A stretch of 64,000 nucleotides of DNA, taken from positions 28,946,806 through 29,010,805 of the forward strand of contig NC_040011.1 in the NCBI RefSeq assembly GCF_000972845.2, written 5' to 3'. Of the stretch, positions 14,626 through 26,014 are shown one piece after another. The position numbers were made by a program, and so were the translations under genes. The notes under the pieces are model-generated. The model ran no database searches and was not told where the DNA came from. It worked only from the letters and a program-made list of their open reading frames with translations. The DNA comes from Larimichthys crocea. Taxonomy: Eukaryota > Chordata > Actinopteri > Sciaenidae. Numbering within the stretch: the first letter of the stretch is position 1; every line of letters starts with the position of its first letter.

Positions 14626-15383
14626 TAGGGATGTAATGATACACTCAACTCACGACTCGATTCACGATTTTTTTGTTCACGATACAATTTTTTTTTAAAT
14701 CAAAATGAGCTACAGACAAATTATGACCAAATAAAATTATCTTTTTATTTGTAGGAAAAAAATCTTTCTTTACAGAAACTCTCAAACAGTTTGTGTTCTT
14801 ATAAAAAGTGCAACTTACATCTTAAACAACAAAATACATGACACATATCTCCTTTCTTTAGAAACAATCTCACAGTAAACGGCTGTTAATGTGCAGTTTT
14901 CACTCACGAGGTGGTGTAACGTTACTTTGCTTCTCACTGTGGTGGCGGCTGATATGCTGCTGCATGTTGCTCATGTTGCCGCTATATGTTGGAGTCTCTT
15001 GTAATAATTACATGCTGTTTTGGTTTTGTCTGTCCGTTTCTCACGGTTGTATACACAGGTGATTTCAAACTGTTCAGTGCATCCTCTATTTCAAAGCTAC
15101 TTTCTACCATCGCCATGTTTTCCCTCGTTCTGTGCTCCGTACCTACGTAGTGACATGAGTCACGTGACTTTACGCCTGACGTTGAACAAATGAATCACCA
15201 AGCAGTGACTTTTTTTAAGATAACGTAACCTATTTCTAATTTTAAAAAAAGACGAAAAAGAACATATCCTACTTCTCTCGCATTCACCTAAGAATTGCGA
15301 TTCATTTTTTCTGACAACCGATGCGAGTCGTCACGCATTTGTACCGATTTTTAATCATATCACGATGCATCGTTACATCCCTA
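14626..15383. mobile_element. Non-autonomous hAT DNA transposon with intact 8-bp target duplication
   Basis: The left end TAGGGATGTAATGATAC and the right end, read in reverse complement (TAGGGATGTAACGATGC), form terminal inverted repeats. The 758-bp element is flanked by identical 8-bp direct repeats TTGTTTAA at 14618-14625 and 15384-15391. An 8-bp target duplication and this TIR type are diagnostic of the hAT superfamily. The minus strand carries a remnant of the BED-finger N-terminus of a transposase. The catalytic core is absent, so this is an internal-deletion copy that would need a transposase supplied by another element. The perfect target duplication argues for a fairly recent insertion. 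Confidence 0.93.
14939..15116 (-). pseudogene. Remnant of hAT transposase N-terminus (BED zinc finger)
   Basis: Reading leftward from the ATG at 15116, the frame begins MAMVESSFEIEDALNSLKSP and stops after 44 codons. A second frame then carries NMSNMQQHISRHH at 14939-14980, the C-terminal half of a BED zinc finger as found in hAT transposases. The Cys pair is not intact in one frame, and the catalytic and dimerisation domains are missing. The remnant is broken by frameshift and stop. Confidence 0.7.
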
Positions 15384-15391
15384 TTGTTTAA
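15384..15391. repeat. Right target-site duplication of the hAT element
   Basis: TTGTTTAA immediately follows the terminal CATCCCTA of the element. It is a perfect copy of 14618-14625. Confidence 0.9.
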
Positions 15392-17019
15392 TGTTGTTGG
15401 GTTTTGTCTTATTTATGGTGCTCCACATGGGGCTTGTCACACATAAAACAGGAAAATGTTACAAGAGATCAATATAAACAAGCATAATCATTGAACAAGT
15501 GCTTCCTTTGAGTATTTATTCATATGTGAAAGGATCCTATTATGCACTATAATAGGTTCTAAAGTAAATATGTCAGTAATTTAAACAGAAAATGTATCAA
15601 CAGGTTAATCAATAATAAATCATTATTTGTTGCACCTCTATTCCTAAAATTGCTTTGGCATACACTATGTGAATACCAGCTTTTAAAAGCAGAATCAGCA
15701 AGTAAAAGGAGAATGCAGTTCTGACTTACTGATATGAGTGATATCAGACTCACTGATAACTAAACAACAGGAGTTATGTGGCAGTAAAATAAGCATAAAT
15801 GTGTCAGATACTGATGTAATGTTGCATCAAAAATCACAGAGTAAAAAGTGTCTTTAGATCCAGTCATTCATTCCCTCACAGGAATGTGTAAAATCTTTTG
15901 ATATATATATGAAAAAAAAACTATCACAAGGGAAAATAGGGGAAAATTGGGTATATCTACTCAGACATGAATGTGTAAAGAGTGAGATTATGCAGTCACA
16001 CAAGCAGCGGTGCCGTGATAACGCCACCACTTCATTATCTCAACCCATTCAGACATCATCACCATAGATTTGTATTTCAGCACATATGAAAAACAGACAA
16101 TACCCGACCACATTCAGACTGGTGTATGGCTTTTTTCTGATAACCAAATACACAAACAGCCCCCAAGAATGAAAGTGTTTTTTTTTTTAATCTTGCATCA
16201 CAATCCTCAAATATCTAGGGGAGTGAGGGGTGGCGATGCAGCGGTGAAGTGAGAGCTGCTTGCTTTTTCCCTGGATGCTTGCGAGGTTTGCTTGCTTTGT
16301 CAGAGTTTTCTGAGGATTGGTTTCTTCTCTCATTGGTCGAGGAATTTAACCATGGGATCTGAAAAAAGCCATTATGGAACAGCGAGAGTCTTTATTTTGT
16401 GTGTGAAAACCCCGAATGGCAGAGGTGGAGGAGCAGGGTCAGAATTTTGGAGCTTGTCCAGCCTCTGAGAGCATTGACTCATTGTCTCAGCCTGCTGGTA
16501 TGACAACAAGTGACCTGAGGTGGGCAGTGAGTGCACGAGATCCTGCGGAGGCTCTCTCTGTATATATTACTGCCATCTTTGATTTATAACATTCAATCAG
16601 AGGTTGAAAGTTTGAAAGTTTCATATCCAATACTGTACAAGAAACTGTACAAGAAACCTTTTTTTTTCAATCTATACTAACTGCTTCACTGTAACTTATT
16701 TTTGATTGAGTGGTCAACTTCTTAATTCCAGGGTTCTTAAAATAAAAGCGATAATCTGACTAGTAGAGCCCTCAAGTCCTATTGAGTTTTATGGAGTTAC
16801 TGTATCTGACCTTATCATATGATCCTAAGGCTCAGTGTGAAGCTTTCAGCACCCTCGGGTTTAGCTTGGCAATCACCGTGAAAAGATTTCACATCAGGTT
16901 AGGGAGGGAGACTCTGTACTTTTAAAGTAAAAGTCCTATTTCTGTCAGCAAGTCACGCCATGCCAGATCACGCCCCATACAAAGTGCACGTGAGATAGTG
17001 TTCTGACACAACTGTACCA

Positions 17020-17490
17020 AGCGAGCGTCTTTACATCTCAAAATTATAAAGCGGCGAACATGGAATGTGAAATCAGAGTTCGTCCAAACACATTGACGCA
17101 GTTATAATTATGCAAGCGTAATCATTTGATTGTTTGGAACGCGCACAGAGATCTCAGATAGCAGATCACAATTACATAGCACGCCCAGTTTATCGCCTAA
17201 CTTATGGTTCGGCATTGTGTGAAACTGTAGAACACAGGCCGTTATTCATTAATGTGAATCTACATGACATGTTGATTAGAGCTGCCATGGCCTGCAGAGA
17301 TTCAGAGGAGTGCCACTTAAAAAATGAGGATGACAAGTTGGTCAGCTGTTCTTGAATCGGCTGACTGTGAGGTGAAGCAATTAGCGCGGGTCATTGAAAA
17401 ACAACATACGTGACCTTTTAATTTAGTGGCGTATGCTTGTGACGGATTATTTCTTCTCCCTATAAATCTAATAATTAACATTCCCATCAA
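17020..17490. promoter_or_regulatory. Candidate conserved non-coding element (homeodomain-site rich)
   Basis: Complex, repeat-free sequence with many TAAT-core sites: AGTTATAATTATGCAAGCG, GTAATCATTTGATTG, ATTCATTAATGTGAATC, GCAATTAGCGCGG and CTAATAATTAACATT. No frame is coding. The texture is typical of developmental enhancers conserved among vertebrates, but I cannot align it. Confidence 0.35.
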
Positions 17491-17615
17491 CACAGCAGAG
17501 GACACGTAACAGATAATCTGGCTGGAAACTGGCAGCAGCGCGTAGAGAACGGATAGAGCCTGCTAGGGAGATGATTAGAAACTACAAAGGAAAGATTTAG
17601 ATCATGTTTGTAGGC

Positions 17616-17725
17616 TGTGTGTGTGTGTGTATGTGTGTCGAATGAATCTGAAAGAGAGGTAGAAAAAAAGCAGGAATGGCAGAGGGGAGGAGGAGGCACA
17701 AAGAGAGAAAGAGAGAGAGAGAGAA
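17616..17725. repeat. GT tract followed by a GA tract
   Basis: (GT)n with one interruption at 17616-17638 and (GA)n at 17702-17725. Confidence 0.85.
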
Positions 17726-19406
17726 GCAGGAAGGGGAATTGAGTATGCTCATGCATGTATGTGGAAATCCTTACATTGTAGTTTGGCAGCAGAGGTCAGC
17801 CAGACAGTGAAAGGTTAGGAGTAATTTATCACAGTGAATTAAGTAAAGAAGATCTCACAGTTCCACTGACTGCTCCTCCCCTGCTGTGACAGAACAAGTG
17901 GTGACAGAGGACAACCAGAGGTCGCTGCCATTTTCGATTCAGCTCCCATTTAACCTACTCTGTACACCCTGCAGAAAGCCACTACAGTCACACGGTCCAA
18001 GCCATTCATATACCGTATCTTCAGATATGTCATGCTTATACTATCAAATACAACTCACACTGAAGACAGGTTTAAGTAAAGGCAGGGTGGAAGAATGGGA
18101 TTAAGCTTAATCCAAGCAGGCTGCATCAGAGGTTTGTTCTAAATTTTTGTGCTGTCAGAAGAAGAATGCCTATAATCACTCTGGAACAAATCTAAAGCTA
18201 TGAAAGGACACTTGGCCACAAAACACTGGCATTTCACAGGAGCTGATGAGCAGCATTGTCACTGAATTAACTAAAGCAATCATCAGGTATAGAAGCTTTG
18301 AATAAAACCTTTGATGATTCCTTTAATACACAGCTAAAGGCCACCGCATATTTATGGTAAGAATGGCTGGCAGCTATTTGCCTCCCCTGGGTGAACACAA
18401 TTTAGAGTAGTTTAGGATTATTTCAAGCAGGTCCCCGCTGAACATCAGTCAACATCTCTGACTCCTCTGTTGGAGTTACACACAGCCTCCGTGTTCGAAA
18501 TGCTGGACATGTCGCCTCAGTCATGCAATCTGCCTCTAATAAATTTACTGCAGGGGAGTTAGGGCGATAATATCATGGGGCTTGACTTTGTGTCATTCAG
18601 CTGGTTCTGCGAATATAGAGAGAATAAAACCAACACAAGGAGAGGACCTACTGTTATGACATTTCACAGACTGTTGAAAATGAATACACTAAAACTATAT
18701 ATATGGAAACATGTTTTGAATTTGTGTACATGGGGAGTAAATGAAATGGTGTGGACCAACATGAAAAGCAATACCAAATTACATGCAATACTGTAAAATT
18801 ATTCACAATTAATTGAATATTTTATCAGCAGTAATATATATTATGTACACGTCTTGCGTAGGAGTGGAATAGCATAAAAGTTTAGGTTAGATTCTGTCAC
18901 TGTTTGGACTTGTAGTGACTGCAAATAAATTTGGAACTAATGTGTTGTCGACCTGTAGAGTGACTTTAATTCATTTTAAATAAGAGATTTGATGGCATGA
19001 CCTTAAAAAAAAGAAAGAAAGAAATTTATAAATAGAACAACAGATTAGTCAATTATGAAGATAATCACTGTTCATGGCCCAGTTCTGTGTTTTGTATATT
19101 TTGGAGTTTGGTAGAGTTGGAGATTTTACCTCTTGATATAAAATATGGCAAAATGCTGATATGACACTGTAACACTGTTCAACAAATGTGTGTTTGTTCT
19201 AAGCATCCAGCTTAGTTTCCCTCCATATCTTTCTTTCTGAAGTGGCTCTTTGAGAACCACAACTATAGATGCAGAAACACACTGGCTACTACAGCACACA
19301 CACCAACTGTTATAGTCAGTTATAATCAGTTATAATCACTGACCCATAAACATTGGACAGCCCAGCCATGCTGTCCCTCTCCAGAGGAGGGAACAGGATG
19401 TCTTAT

Positions 19407-19433
19407 TGTGTGTGTGTGTGTGTGTGTGTGTGT
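19407..19433. repeat. (TG)n microsatellite
   Basis: Twenty-seven bases of uninterrupted TG. Confidence 0.9.
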
Positions 19434-22125
19434 TTGAGGGTAAATACATGCACATGTGCGTGAAGGGCGTTGAGAAGGCAGCAATCTCCCAAAGAAAGGA
19501 ATTTATTTGAAAAGAGCCTCCCATGACCTTTCTTGATCTTGTCCCTTCATTCTTGAGTGGGGGTTGTGCGTGCATGTGTGTTTGTGCGCATGCATGCTCA
19601 CTGTTGGGGATTTGCAGATCTTTCTAACGGCTGTCTCCCCCGAGAATAGGACAGCTCTCCCACCAATGGCTCATAAGACTAATCTGACTGACAGCTTGGT
19701 CCAGCTTTTAGCCAAGAAGCTGCCCACCAGCACAAAGTCCAAAATACCTGCTGAAGTATCTTATCTGCCATGAGATGACAGAGGTGAAGCTGCTGTACCT
19801 ACACTGTTCCCAGGCAAATGCTGAACCGCTGTCTCACTCTCTGCCTCTTTGTCTGTCTGCATGTTGTTTGTTGGCACAACACTGTTAGGCCTGCACTTCT
19901 CCGGACTCAGCTGGATATGACAGTTTGACAAACTGTCACGGCAAAACACGATAGCGGGATGACACTGTCATATTACACTTCTGCAGGCATTGTTTTTAAA
20001 CTTTTGCCCTTGATGCTTCATTTTTTCTGTTTACAAACTGCACATACACTTAAAGGGTTTCTTGCAATACAAAGGGATCAGCAAGGGAAAGAGAAAATGG
20101 TTTATGATTTTAGAAGAAGTCATGCTTATATAAACACTACTGTATAAGTCAACATTTATGGATTACACTTAAAATTCATGTTACTTCAAGCTTGATCTGA
20201 CTAAACAGTGATTCACTGTCATGATCCTGTTACTGTGTATACCACTAATAAGGCAAAAGTACAAGAAACTCCTGCCACGTCATTAAAACACCCCCACAAG
20301 CCATCTGCCTTGTTTTCCTCCTTCTTCAGGGCAAACTGTGAGCCTATTTAGCTAAGATGCCCACTCATCAATCAGTGGGGCTGTTCCACAAGCCAGCCAA
20401 CGCAGCTTGAACTAGAGGACCCTTATAATTGAATATTAAACCCCTGATGAGTGGTAAGGCAAACTACTGTGATGCCGACCGGAGGCTGTGCTGTGTTGCC
20501 GCCGTCGTGCTGGCACAGATACATGTGGCACAGTTCATCGCGGTGTCAGTCGGGTACCCTTAGGTTATTCTGTCACACTGTCATAATTTCAATGTTTTTG
20601 TATAAGGAAACATATCTAGAAACACACATTCACACAAGGGTCCACAGACACAAGCAGGCATGTGTACTTGGCATAAACAGCCGGCTTTAAATAAATGGTG
20701 GCAGTGCAGAAGGCTGAAGAAATGTCTCTTTTCTTCGGTTAAGTCAAGACATTTGGTGTTTTTATTTTGGTTTGTTTTGGAGCAATCTGTACTGTAGGCA
20801 TCCACAGATCAAAATAAAGAATATGGAACAAGCCGTGACTGTGCAATGCAAATTTAATTGTGTTTCTCATAGGCGTTAAAGCAAAATGATGAACAGTTAA
20901 GAAGGAAATTGTTTCTTTCTGTTATTTTGCCTGTAATCTGATATATGAAATGTATGTGGAGGCAGAACATGATGTGGAGAGGTATAAATGATGCTTTGTG
21001 TACTGTTTCAAAAGGGATGTTCCTGAGGGCTAATTTCGCGATTGATTAAAGGAAAATCAATTCAAGTCAAGAAAACATCAAATTGAGCACAATTTAAAGA
21101 CTGTGAATACACAAACGCCACGCACAGACAGCCAGGCTTAACAAGTTACTCCGTTAAGTTAAATACCCCGGCATATCCTGTTACATGCACACAGGGCCAT
21201 TATTGGCATTTAGATGTCAGTAAACGTGTTGAGATAATACTGAAAGAGGAACCATATGGACAAGATCTTCCTGCTGGACAGTGACATGAATGGTTGTGGG
21301 GAAAATGAAGATGCTATTCATGTTAATAGAGAAGAGACATAACATTCTCATGGCTGCTTGATTGTTGAGGGATAACTTCACTGATGATGCCATTCCAAGT
21401 TTTATGATATATATTTTACCATCTTTCGCTGGCTGGCTAACTTTGTGATGCGAATGACAAAACGTAGATGACGTGGCATCAGCGCTGATGTGAAGCTACA
21501 GAGGACAATGTTACACCTTTCAGAGAGCAGGTAAGCTGACGCAATATCAGCTAAACACCGCCTGTGGTAGGCATATACAGTGAGGCAGGTGTTTTATAAT
21601 GCGATTGCTTGTTTCTTAACCTAAATGTCATCATTACTTACTGTACTTCCCATGCTAGTCCCATCATCCTTTGTCAGGCGAGGTTAGATGCGTATAGAGA
21701 GTGAACTTGGCTTGTAGAATCCCAAAGCACACTGCAGTAACCAAAGTTTATGACTAGAATTTAACTTCTAAAGTGGGACAGAGATGACATCTAAGAAACT
21801 AGCACAGGGAGGGAGGGTGGGGTGCCACCTGCCGGGGCTGCAGGCCAGGATAGTGGCAGGTGGGTGCATAAAGATGCAACAGTTAACCAGTGATGTACAT
21901 TAATAAGACATTAGAATCAGTTTAACCCACTAATATTTTTGGTGTTAACTAGCGAGGGTAGCGACATTTAATTGACTAATCAACTAATCGCATGCGTTAC
22001 ATATTTGGATTTTTCAAAATTAAGCACACCACAACATAGACCACAATGTTTCTAGAGAACTGAGTGTTCACACCTGATCTTGTTGATGAGTGTTATGGAA
22101 TTTTCTATCCTTAGGTTACACGAGG

Positions 22126-22690
22126 TCACGTGTGGGGCCTTGAGGTCCTCAGCAGTATTAGTTGTTTGGCTTTGGTTGGGAACAGTAGGTGCCAGTCTAT
22201 CTCAACACTGTGGTGGCCAGGGTCGAGGAGACCTGTTGCTGCCTTCCTAGACATAATAGATAGCTTGCCGTTGATGTTCCAATCTGCGTAAACAGACATC
22301 TGTGTCTCCAGACTAGAATATGCTGACAATAACACCTGCATGAATAAAAACATTCTCTTTGACTAATTCTGGACGTATAGTATTTGGGTTATCTTGAGGT
22401 TTAAAGTCTATCCACCAGGATGAGTTGGGCAGAATGTGAGACAGACTCAGGCACTTCTGATGAACTTTGAGAGTGTCTCTAATTCTCCTTGGCCAAGCGT
22501 CAATAAATATTACAGCGTAAGACATCAGAGGCTCCTGAACACTTTCATCTTTCCTGACCTCATTGTTGACCTTTGACTTCAGCAATTTCTCCACAACAAT
22601 GAGAACAATGACTTTACACCATTTTCCTTCATGATTTGACACAATCCTTCTGCCACTTTTCAGTGTTACCACCAACTGCAAAAACATCAT
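22126..22690 (-). other. Unassigned pair of overlapping minus-strand open frames
   Basis: A 125-codon frame (22690-22313) opening MMFLQLVVTLKSGRRIVSNH is overlapped at its end by a 75-codon frame (22353-22126) with ADWNINGKLSIMSRKAATG. Together they give about 565 bases that are open except for one frame change. I recognise no domain. It could be a decayed retroelement or gene fragment, or chance. There is no codon-usage or splice evidence strong enough to call a gene. Confidence 0.15.
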
Positions 22691-23789
22691 GTTTGCACTG
22701 CCAACAACAGCATTCGAGTTTCACAACAGTTTTTTTTTCTGTTTTGTTTTTTTTGTTTTCTATTTTTTTTTCCTACACAGGAAGCTGAAGTTTTATCCTT
22801 AACCAACTTTAGCAAAGCTGAAACAACATGCCAAGCCCCCCGCTGTTTCAAGAGACTCCCTGTATACGCCAAGAGGCTGACTCTCAGAGAAATGCCTCAT
22901 TCAGATTCGAACTGGCATCAGCTGTTGACAGACAGCCCAGAATAAAAACATTCCTGTGAAGGGTATCCTTTCTGGCTGACTGATCTGTGAGGATAAAGCC
23001 AATAACATGTACGGAGCCTCCCAAAACAAACCAAAGAACATGACCAATGTCTTTTTAAGGATTTATTTTGTCATGCCAGGCAGTCACAATAAAACTGGGA
23101 TTAAGATATTTCCTGTGTCCATCAGAGAGTAAATGAACTCTACAATTTACTCATCAAAAAGTAGGCAAAGGGATTCTGTAATATTACAACCAAGCTAACA
23201 AAACCTAATCAAGAGTGCCCTAATTATGCCTGGGTGTTAAGTTTCACTATAATGTATGGGTCAGTTATTAACATTTCAATATTACATGGTGATTTTGATC
23301 TGGCATGCCAGTAGTGGGATTAACAGTTCTGGCACAATCCTAATAAAAGCTATTGATATAGGTAGGAAACATCAAGCTCTGGAAATCACAGCATCAAGAG
23401 TATCTAGTTTGATTTGTTTTAATTGGATTTAATGGTTATAAATGTGTGAAAAAATAGCAAAATATCTTGGCATTGCACCTCAGTTTCCTCTTTAAAACAT
23501 TTGGTCGGCCTCTTGTCGATTTTGCAGAAACAGCAATTGCACAATCTGCTAGCAGAGGCGTAAACTAAAAAAGCAGTGAGTCAACCAGGTATGCCAGTGT
23601 ACAGTAGGTATTTACATCTATTCTTGGAAATTGTCACAGCTGCAGCAACAACACAGAATGCCAACCTCTGTCACAGCTATAATCATCCCAGCACGTAGAA
23701 GCTGACACCCTGTCTTTCCAAAGAAAAAGGCACTGCTCTTGTCATTATAATGTCTTAATAATTATCATCTGAGGGTGAAAGTGGGGATT

Positions 23790-23813
23790 GAGAGAGATAG
23801 AGAGTGGGAGAGT

Positions 23814-23847
<34 letters not shown>
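23790..23847. repeat. (GA)n microsatellite
   Basis: GA-rich tract with two GTGG interruptions, then a pure GA run to 23847. A second imperfect GA tract lies at about 24004-24043. Confidence 0.9.
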
Positions 23848-24624
23848 CTGACATGAGAAGACTGTGAGAGCAGGCAGCACCCTGTAGATGCATGATGAAT
23901 GAGGGTGTCAGCTGTATTCACCCAACTAGCAGAGCTGTCTCCGAGAGGGTCGGGCCCCATGCGCTGAGACCTGTCTCATTAACCACAGTGATAATGCATT
24001 AACAAGAGAAAGAGTGAGAAAGAGAGAGAGAGAGAGAAAGAGAGGGAAAATAAATCATCTTTTCTAAGATGGAAGAAGCGCCAGTTTTTTAAAAGTAGAA
24101 CATAGAGTGCATCAAACGTGGGATTGCTACATGAGTCTGACAGAATATTACATGTTGGAGCACAAGTATAGGCAAGTGTGTTTGTGGGGCTTATATTCAG
24201 ATTAGTAAATCAATTTTAACAAACACTTTGTTATTTAAGAGAGTCAAGATGCATATTTGGTGAAAGGCACAGACAGGGGTCAACACTGGGTCCCACTTTC
24301 TTGCTCTCCCTTTTGTTTTGCCGTCGTGCATTATTGATGTGAAGCTGACATTTTACACTCAATGGCCACAGTGCTTCCACTGTCACCTGCAGCACTGCCT
24401 CCACAATACTGGCACTTTGTCAGAGCCACAAAATGATGGGACGTCCCCAGGGACTGTGTAGGGAGTCTATTGTTGTTGTTACTGCGTGTTCTTCACTCTA
24501 TTGCGTCTCCTTCGGCACTACTATGGAATTTATATGCTTTACACCTACAAGTATCTGTACTGTATGTCTTACTGTTGCTCCGGCTGGCATCTGGGGTGTG
24601 GTTGGGAGTCAGCTCAGGTCAGTT

Positions 24625-24658
24625 CTATAGTAGACCTACTACTATAGTAGACCTACTA
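24625..24658. repeat. Perfect 17-bp tandem duplication, internally palindromic
   Basis: CTATAGTAGACCTACTA occurs twice head to tail with no gap. Within the unit TAGTAGACCTACTA is near-palindromic, so the pair could form alternative hairpins. It is probably a recent replication-slippage product. Confidence 0.9.
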
Positions 24659-25079
24659 CACTATGAGGGACCTGATAGTTACAGTGAATGTGGCTTTCAG
24701 AAAGCTTCAAAATCATCCATATCTCACACAGAGAAAGCACCTCATGGTTATATCATCAAGATGCCAAAGAGAAGCTGGCAGCCTCATACTTAGTGTACTG
24801 TAGTTTCAGCGCTCTTTAACACCTCTGACCGTGTCTTTGAGGGCCCCTTTTGAAATCAAGATAAAAGCACAAATATTAAATCCATGATGTAATTCTGACG
24901 CGCAACAAAAACAGATCTGCGAGGGCACTGTCGCTTTTCCAAACCATCAGATCAGTCACACACTCATTGTTTTCATCTTGCATGTTTGTGTTTAAGGAGA
25001 AAAGCTTTTCATACACTCGTAAACAGCGGATACGGTTTATAATCCCACTGCAGCCCAGCATTCAGAGCCCCGCACAGCG

Positions 25080-25700
25080 CACAAACTAACAGTTTTTTAA
25101 ATTACTATTATGATTTGTGTGCACGCTACTCTATTGCTTAAAAAAAAAGAAGCACAGCCTACCTCTGTTCGCCGTGACAGCTCCGTGCGTCGACTTGTAG
25201 CAGTGGCTGGCAACAACGTGACGCTCGCAGTAAAGATCACAGTTGGTAAGCGCAGAAGTTTTGACGAGTGAGTGACTGAGGACACACACCGTGTTGGTGC
25301 CTGACAGGTCTGTGTGTCACACACACCACTGTTGAGTGTATGTGACAACGCCCCAAAACAAAACTGATCTGCTTGATTCGCCGCGTGATCGTTTTAACGC
25401 GCGTTAAAGATGTTGATGTCCAACTCGGCTGTGCGCAACGGTGCGCTCCTTACTCTCTCTCTCTCTCTCTCTCTCTCCTGTCGCGGTCCCCAATCTAAAA
25501 CGCTCCCCATGGACACGTGACTAACCCACGGGGGACGCGAATAGCTCTCATTCCCTCGCGGCAGCAGCTGGGATCGGTTACACCGCTGCTTCAGTGCCCG
25601 CGCAACAAACCCGAGCTGTGCGCACCCACACCCCTCCTCCACGCGCCCTCCCATCCCCTGTGGCCTCACGGTGTCGCTGTCACGAAACGCACTGTAAGAT
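25080..25700. promoter_or_regulatory. CpG-rich island; likely promoter of an unidentified, possibly divergent gene
   Basis: This block stands out from the AT-rich surroundings. I count about 30 CpGs in 25375-25700 alone, including GCGTGATCG, TAACGCGCGTTA (a 12-bp palindrome at about 25396-25407), CTCGCGGCAG and GCCCGCGC. Splice donors fit both directions: GAG|GTAGGC on the minus strand (last exon base 25163) and TTG|GTAAGC near 25237 on the plus strand. No conserved protein reads through, so a non-coding first exon is plausible. In human Xq22.3, TSC22D3 is flanked on its 5' side by MID2 in divergent orientation. A minus-strand mid2 5'UTR exon here would fit, but its large first coding exon is not in the window. 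A CT microsatellite lies inside. Confidence 0.45.
25452..25477. repeat. (CT)n microsatellite inside the CpG-rich island
   Basis: Twenty-six bases of pure CT. CT/GA tracts are common at fish promoters and can bind GAGA-type factors. It gives an Arg/Glu-rich pseudo-ORF on the minus strand. Confidence 0.9.
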
Positions 25701-25955
25701 CTCTATGTGAATACACCTGTCTCACTCATACAGTAATTAAGCAATTAAGACATGGAGTTCCTGAAATTGTTTTATAATTGGCCCTAAAGTATTTTTAAAG
25801 TAAAAAACACTTTGATTGGCAGATTATGTGCACATACTATGGCATATTTAATTATTTTAATGTTTTGAAACTCAAATAGAATAAACTCTAAAATTCACAG
25901 ATCATTAATCATTAATCAGACTTTTAATGTTTTAATTAGCTTGGAACCGTCTCAG

Positions 25956-26014
25956 CTCACAGAAAGGCCCCAGCCAACGTTCGAAGAACCTTCTTGCTGT
26001 GAGGAGACAGTGCT
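25956..26014 (-). repeat. tRNA-derived SINE fragment
   Basis: On the plus strand it reads CACAGAAAGGCCCCAG...TTCGAAGAACCTTCTTGCTGTGAGGAGACAGTGCTA. This is the reverse complement of the tRNA-like head of a common fish SINE (AGCACTGTC..CTCACAGCAAGAAGGT..., B-box-like TTCGAA, GGGGCCTTTCTGTG). Only about 60 bp survive, so the fragment is old. Confidence 0.65.

Larger units (their letters stand above)
15392..25079. other. Gene-free DNA between the hAT element and the CpG-rich island
   Basis: It contains the enhancer-like block at 17.0-17.5 kb, several microsatellites, short tandem copies of ACTGTACAAGAA (about 16630) and AGTTATAATC (about 19310-19340), and the unassigned frames at 22.1-22.7 kb. 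No recognisable coding exon. Confidence 0.6.
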
